From Patescibacteria group bacterium (lineage in GTDB: Bacteria; Patescibacteriota; Microgenomatia; PFEM01; JAHIFH01): a stretch of DNA of 14,122 bases. A model generated the notes under the pieces. It had not been told where the DNA came from. It searched no databases and saw only the letters and a list, made by a program, of their open reading frames with translations. A program made the position numbers and the translations under genes. Location of the stretch: the NCBI GenBank assembly GCA_018900995.1, contig JAHIFH010000055.1, positions 1-14,122 on the forward strand, read 5' to 3'. Positions 1 through 5,115 of this stretch are shown in pieces (position 1 is the first letter of the stretch; every line of letters begins with the position of its first letter).

Positions 1-56
1 AAAAGCAACTGCTCGGTAAGCAGTCGACGCGAGTTCGATTCCCGCTCCCAGCTCCA
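1..56 (+). tRNA. tRNA-Thr (GGU anticodon), 5' part outside the window
   Basis: Only the 3' two-thirds is present. A 5-bp anticodon stem (8-12 with 20-24) encloses the loop TCGGTAA, giving anticodon GGT at 15-17. The T arm is at 29-45 with loop TTCGATT, followed by acceptor strand TCCCAGC (46-52), T at the discriminator position and an encoded CCA (54-56). Two oddities: position 33 is C rather than the near-universal U, and the T stem has an A-C mismatch at 52-62. The anticodon call rests on the stem boundaries; the D arm and 5' acceptor strand cannot be checked. Confidence 0.85.
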
Positions 57-87
57 TTTTTTGACAAATTGATATACGTGCTTAAAA

Positions 88-282
88 ATGTCCAAAATTG
101 ATTTAAAAAAAAGAAAAATGCGCATCCGCATTAGAAAAAGAAGAAAAATAAAATTGGCAAAACTTCGCCAGGAATATTCGGTGGCAAAATCCAATGAAAA
201 GAAGGAAAAAATTTTAGAAAAAGTAAGAAAGATTGCCCCTTCCCTTAGTCAAGAAGAATTTTTGGCTCCAACCTCTTCTTGA
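88..282 (+). CDS. small highly basic protein, unknown function
   Basis: A 64-residue protein whose first half is almost entirely Lys/Arg (KKRKMRIRIRKRRKIKLAKL), followed by a short charged helix-like segment and the tail KIAPSLSQEEFL. The composition suggests RNA or ribosome binding, but that is inference. It resembles from memory the small basic DUF6800-type proteins (K-LAKLR-x-Y-x-AK pattern), which have no assigned function; I could not check this. It begins 32 nt after the tRNA-Thr 3' end on the same strand. There is no Shine-Dalgarno sequence before the ATG. A weak TGATATACG extended -10 lies 9 nt upstream, so the mRNA may be leaderless. The consistent codon pattern and basic composition favour a real gene. 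Confidence 0.6.
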   Translation: MSKIDLKKRKMRIRIRKRRKIKLAKLRQEYSVAKSNEKKEKILEKVRKIAPSLSQEEFLAPTSS

Positions 283-303
283 TACTGCTTTTAAATTTAC
301 CGA

Positions 304-332
304 TTGACCTAGATATTTTGATAGATTAATAT
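304..332 (+). promoter_or_regulatory. promoter of the VanW-like gene
   Basis: TTGACC (304-309) and TAATAT (327-332) are separated by exactly 17 nt, a near-consensus sigma-70 promoter. Predicted transcription start is around 338-340, giving a leader of about 75 nt before the ATG at 413. Confidence 0.65.
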
Positions 333-350
333 ATACTATGAAATAGTATA
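332..350. repeat. inverted repeat at the promoter/start of the leader
   Basis: TATACTA (332-338) and TAGTATA (344-350) are perfect 7-bp arms around TGAAA. The left arm begins at the last base of the -10 box, so it could be an operator at the transcription start or a 5' stem of the transcript. Confidence 0.5.
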
Positions 351-379
351 CGAGCGTTACTGCGAAGTACAGTTTGATA

Positions 380-404
380 CCTCTGCCAAAACAGAGGCTT
401 TTTT
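380..404 (+). terminator. terminator-like hairpin inside the VanW leader
   Basis: CCTCTG (380-385) pairs with CAGAGG (392-397) around a CCAAAA loop and is followed by C and six T residues (399-404). It lies between the promoter at 304-332 and the ATG at 413, where it could act as an attenuator or end a short (about 65 nt) RNA. A small TACT/AGTA hairpin with a GCGA tetraloop (358-369) precedes it. Confidence 0.6.
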
Positions 405-412
405 ATGGTCAG

Positions 413-1072
413 ATGAAAGAACAAATTTTAGCTTTAGCCACTCTTGTTTCCACTATTGTTCTACCAGCTTCTCAGTCGGCTCAGCCGCTGTTATCGCCAA
501 TTCCTGAGCATTTGTTAGTTCTTAACATCAAGGAAGAAATTTTAGCTGAACACTTTTTAAATTTAACTATCCGAGATGAAGATGCAAAGGCTAGTCAGGG
601 TTTTGCCGATAATATCTTGTTAGCGCTTCATTATTTAAAAGGAGACATTGAAGGTCCAAAAATTGACTGGGACAGGGCAAGAAAACTTTTTGAGGTTTCT
701 TTTACCCTTCAGCCAGGCGAGGTTTTTGCTTTCCATGGCAATGTTTTTCCGGAATTTGCTAACTCGGTAGTAACCATGAACTCTGAATTTATGACATATG
801 AAGGTTATAAAAGCGTTTGGGGATTGGGTGGCAATGGCGTTTGTCATTTGGCTTCGTTAATGAACTGGGTGGCGACTGAAGCCGGTTTGGAGGTAGTTGC
901 TCTAAACAATCACAACTTCGCCCCAATTCTCGGTATTCCCAAGGAATACGGCACTTCCATCCGTTCCCAAAGCCCAAATCAAAACCTTTATATTATTAAT
1001 GGCCTTGGCTATTCAGTGGTTTTTGAGTTTACCGCTAATAGTCAGAGTGTTAATTTGACTCTTCACAAATAA
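413..1072 (+). CDS. VanW-like domain protein, probably exported
   Basis: 219 residues from ATG 413. The N-terminus MKEQILALATLVSTIVLPASQSAQ looks like a signal peptide or anchor (residues 1-23). Residues about 95-195 match the VanW pattern: FTLQPGEVFAF, a Gly-rich GLGGNGVCHLASLMNWVA segment at 137-154, NHNFAPILG at 166-174, and YGTSI followed by QNLYIIN at 179-196. VanW-domain proteins are cell-envelope associated, with no firmly established activity. An in-frame TTG at 374 would add 13 residues encoded by the terminator-like hairpin, so the ATG giving a clean signal peptide is preferred. Shine-Dalgarno signal is weak. It is a single-gene unit: own promoter upstream, strong terminator downstream. 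Domain assignment is from motif memory. Confidence 0.7.
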   Translation: MKEQILALATLVSTIVLPASQSAQPLLSPIPEHLLVLNIKEEILAEHFLNLTIRDEDAKASQGFADNILLALHYLKGDIEGPKIDWDRARKLFEVSFTLQPGEVFAFHGNVFPEFANSVVTMNSEFMTYEGYKSVWGLGGNGVCHLASLMNWVATEAGLEVVALNNHNFAPILGIPKEYGTSIRSQSPNQNLYIINGLGYSVVFEFTANSQSVNLTLHK

Positions 1073-1078
1073 AAAAGA

Positions 1079-1098
1079 CCCGCCAAAGGCGGGTTTTT
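1079..1098 (+). terminator. rho-independent terminator after the VanW-like gene
   Basis: CCCGCC (1079-1084), loop AAA, GGCGGG (1088-1093), then TTTTT (1094-1098). It starts 6 nt after the stop codon and is preceded by an A run, so it may work on both strands. Confidence 0.85.
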
Positions 1099-1102
1099 GA
1101 TG

Positions 1103-1127
1103 AGCTGGGAATGGGATTCGAACTCAC
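1103..1127 (-). pseudogene. 3' tRNA remnant (T arm and acceptor strand)
   Basis: Read on the minus strand this gives a T arm GTGAG-TTCGAAT-CCCAT followed by acceptor TCCCAGC, T and C. The acceptor strand is identical to that of the tRNA-Thr at 1-56, and the same A-C mismatch occurs in the T stem. No anticodon or D arm follows to the right, so it is a fragment, inverted relative to the tRNA at the window start. Confidence 0.6.
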
Positions 1128-1225
1128 TAAATTGTTTCTTAGAACAATAAATAACAATATCTAAAATTGATACTTGTCAGAGCGACCTGGTTTTGTTACC
1201 ATTACGAGCGGAGGAAAATCAGAGA

Positions 1226-1801
1226 ATGAAAGGTAGAAGAAATTTTAGGATAATTGGGATCTTGTTTGTGATCGTTGTTATAGTTATTTTGGCCGGAGTG
1301 GTGTGGTTGTGGAGAAATCAAGAAACTAGAACTCTGCTTAAGGTGCCTACCTTTAAAATTTTTACAAACACAAATTGCGGTTACAGCTTTGAGTATCCAG
1401 ATTTTGCTAAGTTAGAATCTGTAGCGACGGATGTAGCTTGTCCAGGTGGAGATGAATGGATACAGTTGAGCTACAGGGTTGAAGTCGATGAGTCTTGTCC
1501 TGACTGCACAAAAGTTTTGCCAGGTGGAATTCATATGCAATTTTCTCACGTCGCAAATAAGCAAAATCTAAGCTTATATGGTTACCTAACTGAGCTTTCA
1601 AAAGAGGAGGGACCTAACCGTATAGATTTGGCTAATTTAGGCGAGGTTACAATAAATGGACTTCAGGGTTATAAATACAAAAACGATCTTTACTGGTTTC
1701 TTATCAAGAGCAAAAGAATTATCTTAAGGGTGGGCATGTCTCCACAGTCAGATTCTCAGCTTGTTCTGAGGATTGTAAATTCTATTAAGGAAGTCGATTA
1801 A
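1226..1801 (+). CDS. membrane-anchored protein of unknown function
   Basis: 191 residues from ATG 1226, chosen because GGAGG sits at 1210-1214, 11 nt upstream; a TTG at 1193 would only add 11 unconvincing residues. MKGRRNFR is followed by one long hydrophobic helix (about residues 9-29, IIGILFVIVVIVILAGVVWL), leaving the rest outside the membrane. The outer part has the phrase NCGYSFEYPDFAKL, which resembles the start of PsbP-like or lipoprotein-type globular domains, four cysteines (in NCGY, ACPG and the pair SCPDC) and a final segment on strand-forming residues. The CPDC pair could form a disulfide or bind metal. Function not recognised. Confidence 0.7.
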   Translation: MKGRRNFRIIGILFVIVVIVILAGVVWLWRNQETRTLLKVPTFKIFTNTNCGYSFEYPDFAKLESVATDVACPGGDEWIQLSYRVEVDESCPDCTKVLPGGIHMQFSHVANKQNLSLYGYLTELSKEEGPNRIDLANLGEVTINGLQGYKYKNDLYWFLIKSKRIILRVGMSPQSDSQLVLRIVNSIKEVD

Positions 1802-1922
1802 CTTTTGTCAGAAGTCGCTAATTATTTATTGAAGTAGCAGTAGATCCTTTTTATCCAACTTTACCTTGAGATTGATAACGCCTTCGCTATAAAGTTTTTG
1901 GACTTTTAGACTTTTAAGGATG

Positions 1923-1941
1923 TATGTATGATATATACATA
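1923..1941. repeat. AT-rich inverted repeat in a gene-free stretch
   Basis: TATGTAT (1923-1929) and ATACATA (1935-1941) are perfect arms around GATAT. The surrounding stretch 1802-1996 has no convincing gene; this palindrome is the only structure I see there, and it lies downstream of the minus-strand tRNA-Thr. Confidence 0.4.
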
Positions 1942-1996
1942 ATGTATTTTGAGTTGGCGACCCGAATTACGCTGGTGACCCCCGTCAAGAAATTTG

Positions 1997-2069
1997 AGCC
2001 GCCTGTCAGATTCGAACTGACGACCGATCGCTTACAAAGCGACTGCTCTACCAGCTGAGCTAAGGCGGC
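1997..2069 (-). tRNA. tRNA-Thr (UGU anticodon), complete
   Basis: A full cloverleaf reads on the minus strand: acceptor GCCGCCT paired with AGGCGGC, D arm GCTC/GAGC, anticodon stem GTCGC/GCGAT with loop TTTGTAA (anticodon TGT, U33 present), 5-nt variable loop CGGTC, T arm GTCAG-TTCGAAT-CTGAC and discriminator T. CCA is not encoded (the next bases are CAA), unlike the tRNA at 1-56. The C-terminus of the LAGLIDADG-like ORF overlaps its 5' half. Confidence 0.95.
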
Positions 2070-2727
2070 TTATAGAATATGAAGACAAATTTTCATTATT
2101 AAGCCATCTGGGATTTAAAAATCTATCTGCGTACTCATCAATCCCTTTCAGAATCTGCTCTAACAATTTTTTGTCACAATATCTTAAAGAAAGAGTGCCA
2201 TATTTTGATTTTTTCTTATATGTGCCTGACTTACCTTTGTGTACATAAGTAGCGTTAAATTGGGCTAATGGAATTCTTGTAGTTTTAGACCAAAATTTCT
2301 TCAATTCTAATTCGTTTTGGTTTTCATAAAGATGTAAGACTACCCTTAATCGATTTTCATAAATTCCGCAAATCTCACGCAAAAATTTTAAAAATAATTG
2401 TATCATTTTTGGGTTACTATTAGAGAAAGCTATATGTCCGCTATTTTTCTTCCATCCTTCTGCCCAATATAACATAAGGCCCGTAATTAACAGCTCTCTC
2501 TCTTTTGGTAAAAGTTTTTTCTTAATATTACATGGCAATTTATTAAATCTTTGTCTGTGAGCTAGATATCCTGCTTCGCTTCTACTTCTTCGAGAAATAT
2601 TATTTTTTTCTAGCCAATACTGCGCTTTACTGGGTGATATCTTTAATTCTTCGGCTACCATCGCCATTGAGTATCGATTTTTCAGATATAAAGAACAAAT
2701 CTTTTTTATTAAATTTTTACCAGTCAT
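2032..2727 (-). CDS. LAGLIDADG-like homing-endonuclease-type protein with N-terminal HTH
   Basis: 231 residues from ATG 2727. Residues about 19-48 look like a helix-turn-helix (SMAMVAEELKISPSKAQYWLEKNNIS). Residues 79-200 fit a LAGLIDADG-like DNA-binding/endonuclease fold: LLITGLMLYWAEGWKK, then FSNSNPKMIQLFLKFLREI, a strand with LRVVLHLYENQNELELKKFW, IPLAQF, and KYGTLSLRYCDKKLLEQILKGI. The canonical acidic residue at the end of the LAGLIDADG helix would correspond to E90 (YWAEG). It has no stop before the tRNA-Thr at 1997-2069: the final residues RLSSAGRAVAL are translated tRNA sequence and the TAA lies in the anticodon loop. It starts 23 nt beyond a truncated tRNA-Thr. There is no Shine-Dalgarno sequence; a TAATAT box lies 7 nt before the ATG. 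By eye it is more AT-rich than its neighbours. Family assignment is from pattern memory. Confidence 0.65.
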   Translation of the reverse strand: MTGKNLIKKICSLYLKNRYSMAMVAEELKISPSKAQYWLEKNNISRRSRSEAGYLAHRQRFNKLPCNIKKKLLPKERELLITGLMLYWAEGWKKNSGHIAFSNSNPKMIQLFLKFLREICGIYENRLRVVLHLYENQNELELKKFWSKTTRIPLAQFNATYVHKGKSGTYKKKSKYGTLSLRYCDKKLLEQILKGIDEYADRFLNPRWLNNENLSSYSISRLSSAGRAVAL

Positions 2728-2750
2728 TTTATAAATATTAAAAATTAATT

Positions 2751-2787
2751 TTACAAAACCACTGCTCTACCGCTGAGCTACGTCGGC
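2751..2787 (-). pseudogene. 5' half of a tRNA-Thr (UGU), truncated after the anticodon loop
   Basis: Minus strand reads acceptor GCCGACG, TA, D arm GCTC/GAGC, A, anticodon 5' strand GTGGT and loop TTTGTAA. The 3' anticodon strand expected (ACCAC) is absent; AATTAATTTT follows instead. No matching 3' half (acceptor CGTCGGC) exists in the window. Its acceptor differs from that of the intact tRNA-Thr at 1997-2069, so it is not a simple copy of that gene. Confidence 0.8.
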
Positions 2788-2803
2788 CTGAAATCCAGTA
2801 ATT

Positions 2804-2833
2804 ATTATACCTCTTTTGCCCAAAATTTGCCAA
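2804..2833 (-). promoter_or_regulatory. promoter of the truncated tRNA-Thr and LAGLIDADG-like ORF
   Basis: On the minus strand TTGGCA (2833-2828), 18 nt, then a perfect TATAAT (2809-2804). Predicted start is about 10 nt before the truncated tRNA. No terminator is visible before the ORF and the intact tRNA-Thr, so one transcript could carry all three. Confidence 0.6.
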
Positions 2834-2845
2834 AAATGGTATCAT
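2816..2845 (+). promoter_or_regulatory. promoter of the sigma/mevalonate operon
   Basis: TTGCCC (2816-2821), 18 nt, then extended -10 TGG-TATCAT (2837-2845). The ATG follows 7 nt later, predicting a leaderless mRNA. It overlaps the divergent tRNA promoter at 2804-2833. Confidence 0.5.
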
Positions 2846-2852
2846 TTAAACT

Positions 2853-3509
2853 ATGCGGTCAAAGGATGAAGAACTAATCAAAGGCGTACTTCGGGGTGAT
2901 AAAGTCTGGCTAAGAAGGTTTCAACAAAGATATCGCAAAAGGCTCCTTAATTTTGTTCTCCAAAAAGTTGGTGATTATCAAGATGCGGAAGAGATTCTTC
3001 AAGATACTCTGGTGAGTGCCATTTATTCTTTACCTTCATTTTTAGGCAGGGCTTCTCTCTGGTCTTGGCTTTGTTCAATTGCCAAGCACGAAATTGCTGA
3101 TTTTTACCGGAAGAAAAAGATTAAAGAGATTGTCTTTTCTCGTTTACCAAGGATTGAGGCCATTGTTTCTGAAGCCTTGAGCCCTGAGTTAGCCTTGGAA
3201 GAGAAGCAAATGAAGGAGAAGATAATTCACTGTTTTCTGGAACTGACCGAGGGTTATCGGGAAATTTTACGACAAAAGTATATAGAAGGACTTTCTGTGC
3301 GCCAGATTGCCTGTCAAGGGCAGAGGTCAGTCAAGGCAGTGGAGATGCGCTTAAGGAGAGCCCGTTTGGCATTCAGAAAACTTTGGTATGAGGAAAAAGC
3401 TTATCAAAAAGACCTTGCTTCTCTCTCTAAGGGAGATTTATCTTTCCTCAAGGAATATCTGGGGACTATTGGTTCACCCTTATCGGACACTGAGAGCCAT
3501 CAGGATTGA
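2853..3509 (+). CDS. ECF-like RNA polymerase sigma-70 family factor
   Basis: 218 residues. Region sigma-2 spans about residues 8-90 with the core signature DAEEILQDTLVSAIYSLPSF and the following SLWSWLCSIAKHEIADFYRKKK. Region sigma-4 spans about 122-178: LELTEGYREILRQKYIEGLSVRQIA with a helix-turn-helix ending KAVEMRLRRARLAF. There is no sigma-1 or sigma-3, so it belongs with extracytoplasmic-function (group 4) factors, which direct RNA polymerase core to special promoters. The final 40 residues lie beyond sigma-4 and are encoded in the overlap with the next gene. It is the first gene of a five-gene co-directional unit ending with thiolase. A leaderless start at 2853 fits its promoter. Confidence 0.9.
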   Translation: MRSKDEELIKGVLRGDKVWLRRFQQRYRKRLLNFVLQKVGDYQDAEEILQDTLVSAIYSLPSFLGRASLWSWLCSIAKHEIADFYRKKKIKEIVFSRLPRIEAIVSEALSPELALEEKQMKEKIIHCFLELTEGYREILRQKYIEGLSVRQIACQGQRSVKAVEMRLRRARLAFRKLWYEEKAYQKDLASLSKGDLSFLKEYLGTIGSPLSDTESHQD

Positions 3510-3759
3510 AGAAGATTTTTCTCAGGCTTTTCTTTTAATTGCTTTTCCTTTTTATCTTTGGCTAAGTTCGTTATTTATTCTTCTGGTTTTTAAATTCATT
3601 ATTCTCCGGTTTTTTCTTATTCCCGCCATTTTGGGCTTTTTGTTTCAACTCATTTTTATCTCCACTTCACTTTTCTTAACTCTTTGGTGTGGTTATGTGG
3701 GTTATTGGCTAATTTATTATTTGCGGGTTAAAAGGCGAGTTAAAAAGGAGATTGGTTGA
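3388..3759 (+). CDS. small multi-spanning membrane protein, possible sigma-factor partner
   Basis: 123 residues. A basic N-terminus (MRKKLIKK) and the segment WGLLVHPYRTLRAIRIEEDF are followed by about three hydrophobic stretches (roughly 46-68, 70-92 and 92-113), then a basic tail RVKRRVKKEIG. It overlaps the sigma-factor gene by 122 nt in another frame. Internal TTG codons (3415, 3469) could shorten the overlap, but the HPYRTLR phrase, which I associate with a recurring motif ahead of membrane segments, suggests at least part of the overlap is translated. Its stop overlaps the next ATG (TGATG), implying translational coupling. Position right after an ECF sigma gene suggests an anti-sigma or sensor role; no known anti-sigma domain is visible, so this is inference. 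Confidence 0.65.
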   Translation: MRKKLIKKTLLLSLREIYLSSRNIWGLLVHPYRTLRAIRIEEDFSQAFLLIAFPFYLWLSSLFILLVFKFIILRFFLIPAILGFLFQLIFISTSLFLTLWCGYVGYWLIYYLRVKRRVKKEIG

Positions 3760-4064
3760 TGGGACAAGGTTCTCCTGCCAAAATTTGGCGAGAAGCAAAG
3801 AAAGAATATCAGACCCTTGGTCAGGAGGGGAGACTTTTGTATTGGACGACAGTTAAAATTCCGGGCGAGGGGTACGAACAACTGGTGCCTTATATAGTAG
3901 CCTTAATTCGCTTAAGCAGGAGCAAGGTGGTTGGTGGTCAGTTAGTTGATTGGGAGGGGAAGCAATTGAAGAAAGGAATGAAAGTATTGAGTGTTGCTCG
4001 GAGAATGAGGGTTAATGGTCAAGAAGAGCCGATTAGATACGGAATTAAATGGAGGGTCAAATGA
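3759..4064 (+). CDS. DUF35-type OB-fold protein without zinc ribbon, acetoacetyl-CoA thiolase/HMG-CoA synthase partner
   Basis: 101 residues from ATG 3759, with AAGGAG at 3745-3750 and a TGATG overlap with the upstream stop. The N-terminal helix (SPAKIWREAKKEYQTLGQ) and the OB-fold part (LLYWTTVKIPGEGYEQLVPYIVALIRL, then VVGGQLVDWEGKQLKKGMKVL) follow the DUF35 layout. In archaea DUF35 proteins usually carry a CxxC...CxxC zinc ribbon between those parts and scaffold the thiolase-HMG-CoA synthase complex that passes acetoacetyl-CoA along. Here there is no cysteine at all; the ribbon is replaced by a few residues (about QEGR). The following ATG overlaps its stop (ATGA), matching a role with the next two enzymes. 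Confidence 0.8.
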   Translation: MGQGSPAKIWREAKKEYQTLGQEGRLLYWTTVKIPGEGYEQLVPYIVALIRLSRSKVVGGQLVDWEGKQLKKGMKVLSVARRMRVNGQEEPIRYGIKWRVK

Positions 4065-5110
4065 GAGAAGTAGGCATTGTTGGCTACGGAGCTTATTTGC
4101 CTTCAAGAAGAATTAAAACCAGCCTGATTGCCGCCGCCTGGCAGAAAGAGGGCAAACAGATAGAAAAAAGTTTAGGGGTGAGAGAAAAATCGGTAGCAGG
4201 AATGGATGAAGATTCAGTCACTATGGCAGTTGAAGCCAGCTTGATTGCCCTGGAGAAAGCAGGAATTGATAAAACCAAGATTGGGGCGATTTTTATGGGT
4301 TCGGAAAGCCATCCTTATGCGGTTAATCCTAGTACCACCAAAGTGGGAGGGATTCTAGGTATTGGTCATGACTATTTTACCGCTGATTTGGAGTTTGCTT
4401 GCAAAGCGGGAACAACGGCAATGCAAATAATTGCCGCCTTTTTATTAAGCGGTCAGATTGACTATGGTTTAGGCATTGGCGCTGATACTGCCCAAGGAAG
4501 ACCAGGAGACGTGCTGGAATATGCGACGGCGGCAGGAGCAGCGGCTTTTATTTTGGGGAAAAAGAAAGAGGAATTTTTAGTCAAGATTAATGACTTTTGC
4601 TCTTTTAATTCAGACACGCCTGATTTTTGGCGGCGAGAGGGAGCTAAATATCCTTCACATGGGGGGCGGTTTACAGGGGAAAAAGCCTATTTTCGTCACA
4701 CTCTAGCGGCAGCGGAAAAATTACTCAAGAAAACCAAAACCAAAGCGCCTGATTATGACTATGTTGTTTTCCATATGCCTAACGCTAAATTTCCTTGTAA
4801 AGCCGGGGAGATTTTAGGTTTCACTCCTAACCAGGTCGGACCTGGTTTGATTGTTGAGGAGATTGGTAATACTTACGCTGCTTCTTCGTTATTGGGTTTG
4901 TGTGCTATTTTGGACCGAGCTAAGGCCAATCAGAAGATACTTTTAGTTTCTTATGGTTCTGGTGCTGGCAGCGATGCTTTTAGTTTGACAACGACCACTA
5001 AACTGGCAAGAAAACAAAAGCTAGGAAAAAATTTTAAGACCTTCTTGAGAAAGAAAAGATACATTGATTACGTTGAATATTTGAAATTAACCGAAGCAAT
5101 AAATATTTAA
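4061..5110 (+). CDS. hydroxymethylglutaryl-CoA synthase, archaeal type
   Basis: 349 residues from ATG 4061, which overlaps the previous stop as ATGA and has GGAGGG at 4051-4056; an upstream in-frame ATG at 4049 is less likely. It condenses acetyl-CoA with acetoacetyl-CoA to HMG-CoA, the committed carbon step of the mevalonate pathway, in the cytoplasm. The thiolase-fold residues are visible: E82 in GSESHPYAVNP, nucleophile C114 in LEFACKAGT, H238 in FHMPNAKFP, plus EEIGNTYAASS (266-276) and the C-terminal VSYGSGAGSDAF (297-308). Length and motifs match the archaeal enzyme, which works in complex with thiolase and DUF35, both adjacent here. Bacterial genomes usually lack this version, so lateral exchange with archaea is likely but untested. 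Confidence 0.93.
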   Translation: MREVGIVGYGAYLPSRRIKTSLIAAAWQKEGKQIEKSLGVREKSVAGMDEDSVTMAVEASLIALEKAGIDKTKIGAIFMGSESHPYAVNPSTTKVGGILGIGHDYFTADLEFACKAGTTAMQIIAAFLLSGQIDYGLGIGADTAQGRPGDVLEYATAAGAAAFILGKKKEEFLVKINDFCSFNSDTPDFWRREGAKYPSHGGRFTGEKAYFRHTLAAAEKLLKKTKTKAPDYDYVVFHMPNAKFPCKAGEILGFTPNQVGPGLIVEEIGNTYAASSLLGLCAILDRAKANQKILLVSYGSGAGSDAFSLTTTTKLARKQKLGKNFKTFLRKKRYIDYVEYLKLTEAINI

Positions 5111-5115
5111 TCACA

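Noticed and set aside
61..66. TTGACA directly after the tRNA, possible -35 box for the small basic gene
   Set aside because: No -10 at a usable distance lies before the ATG at 88; the T run next to it fits the end of the tRNA transcript instead.
374..412. TTG start giving a 13-residue longer VanW protein
   Set aside because: The added codons are the terminator-like hairpin and would spoil a clean signal peptide starting at 413.
1997..2787. A tRNA-Thr with a group I type intron containing the LAGLIDADG-like ORF
   Set aside because: The 5' half (acceptor GCCGACG, stem GTGGT) does not pair with the available 3' half, and the downstream tRNA is complete by itself.
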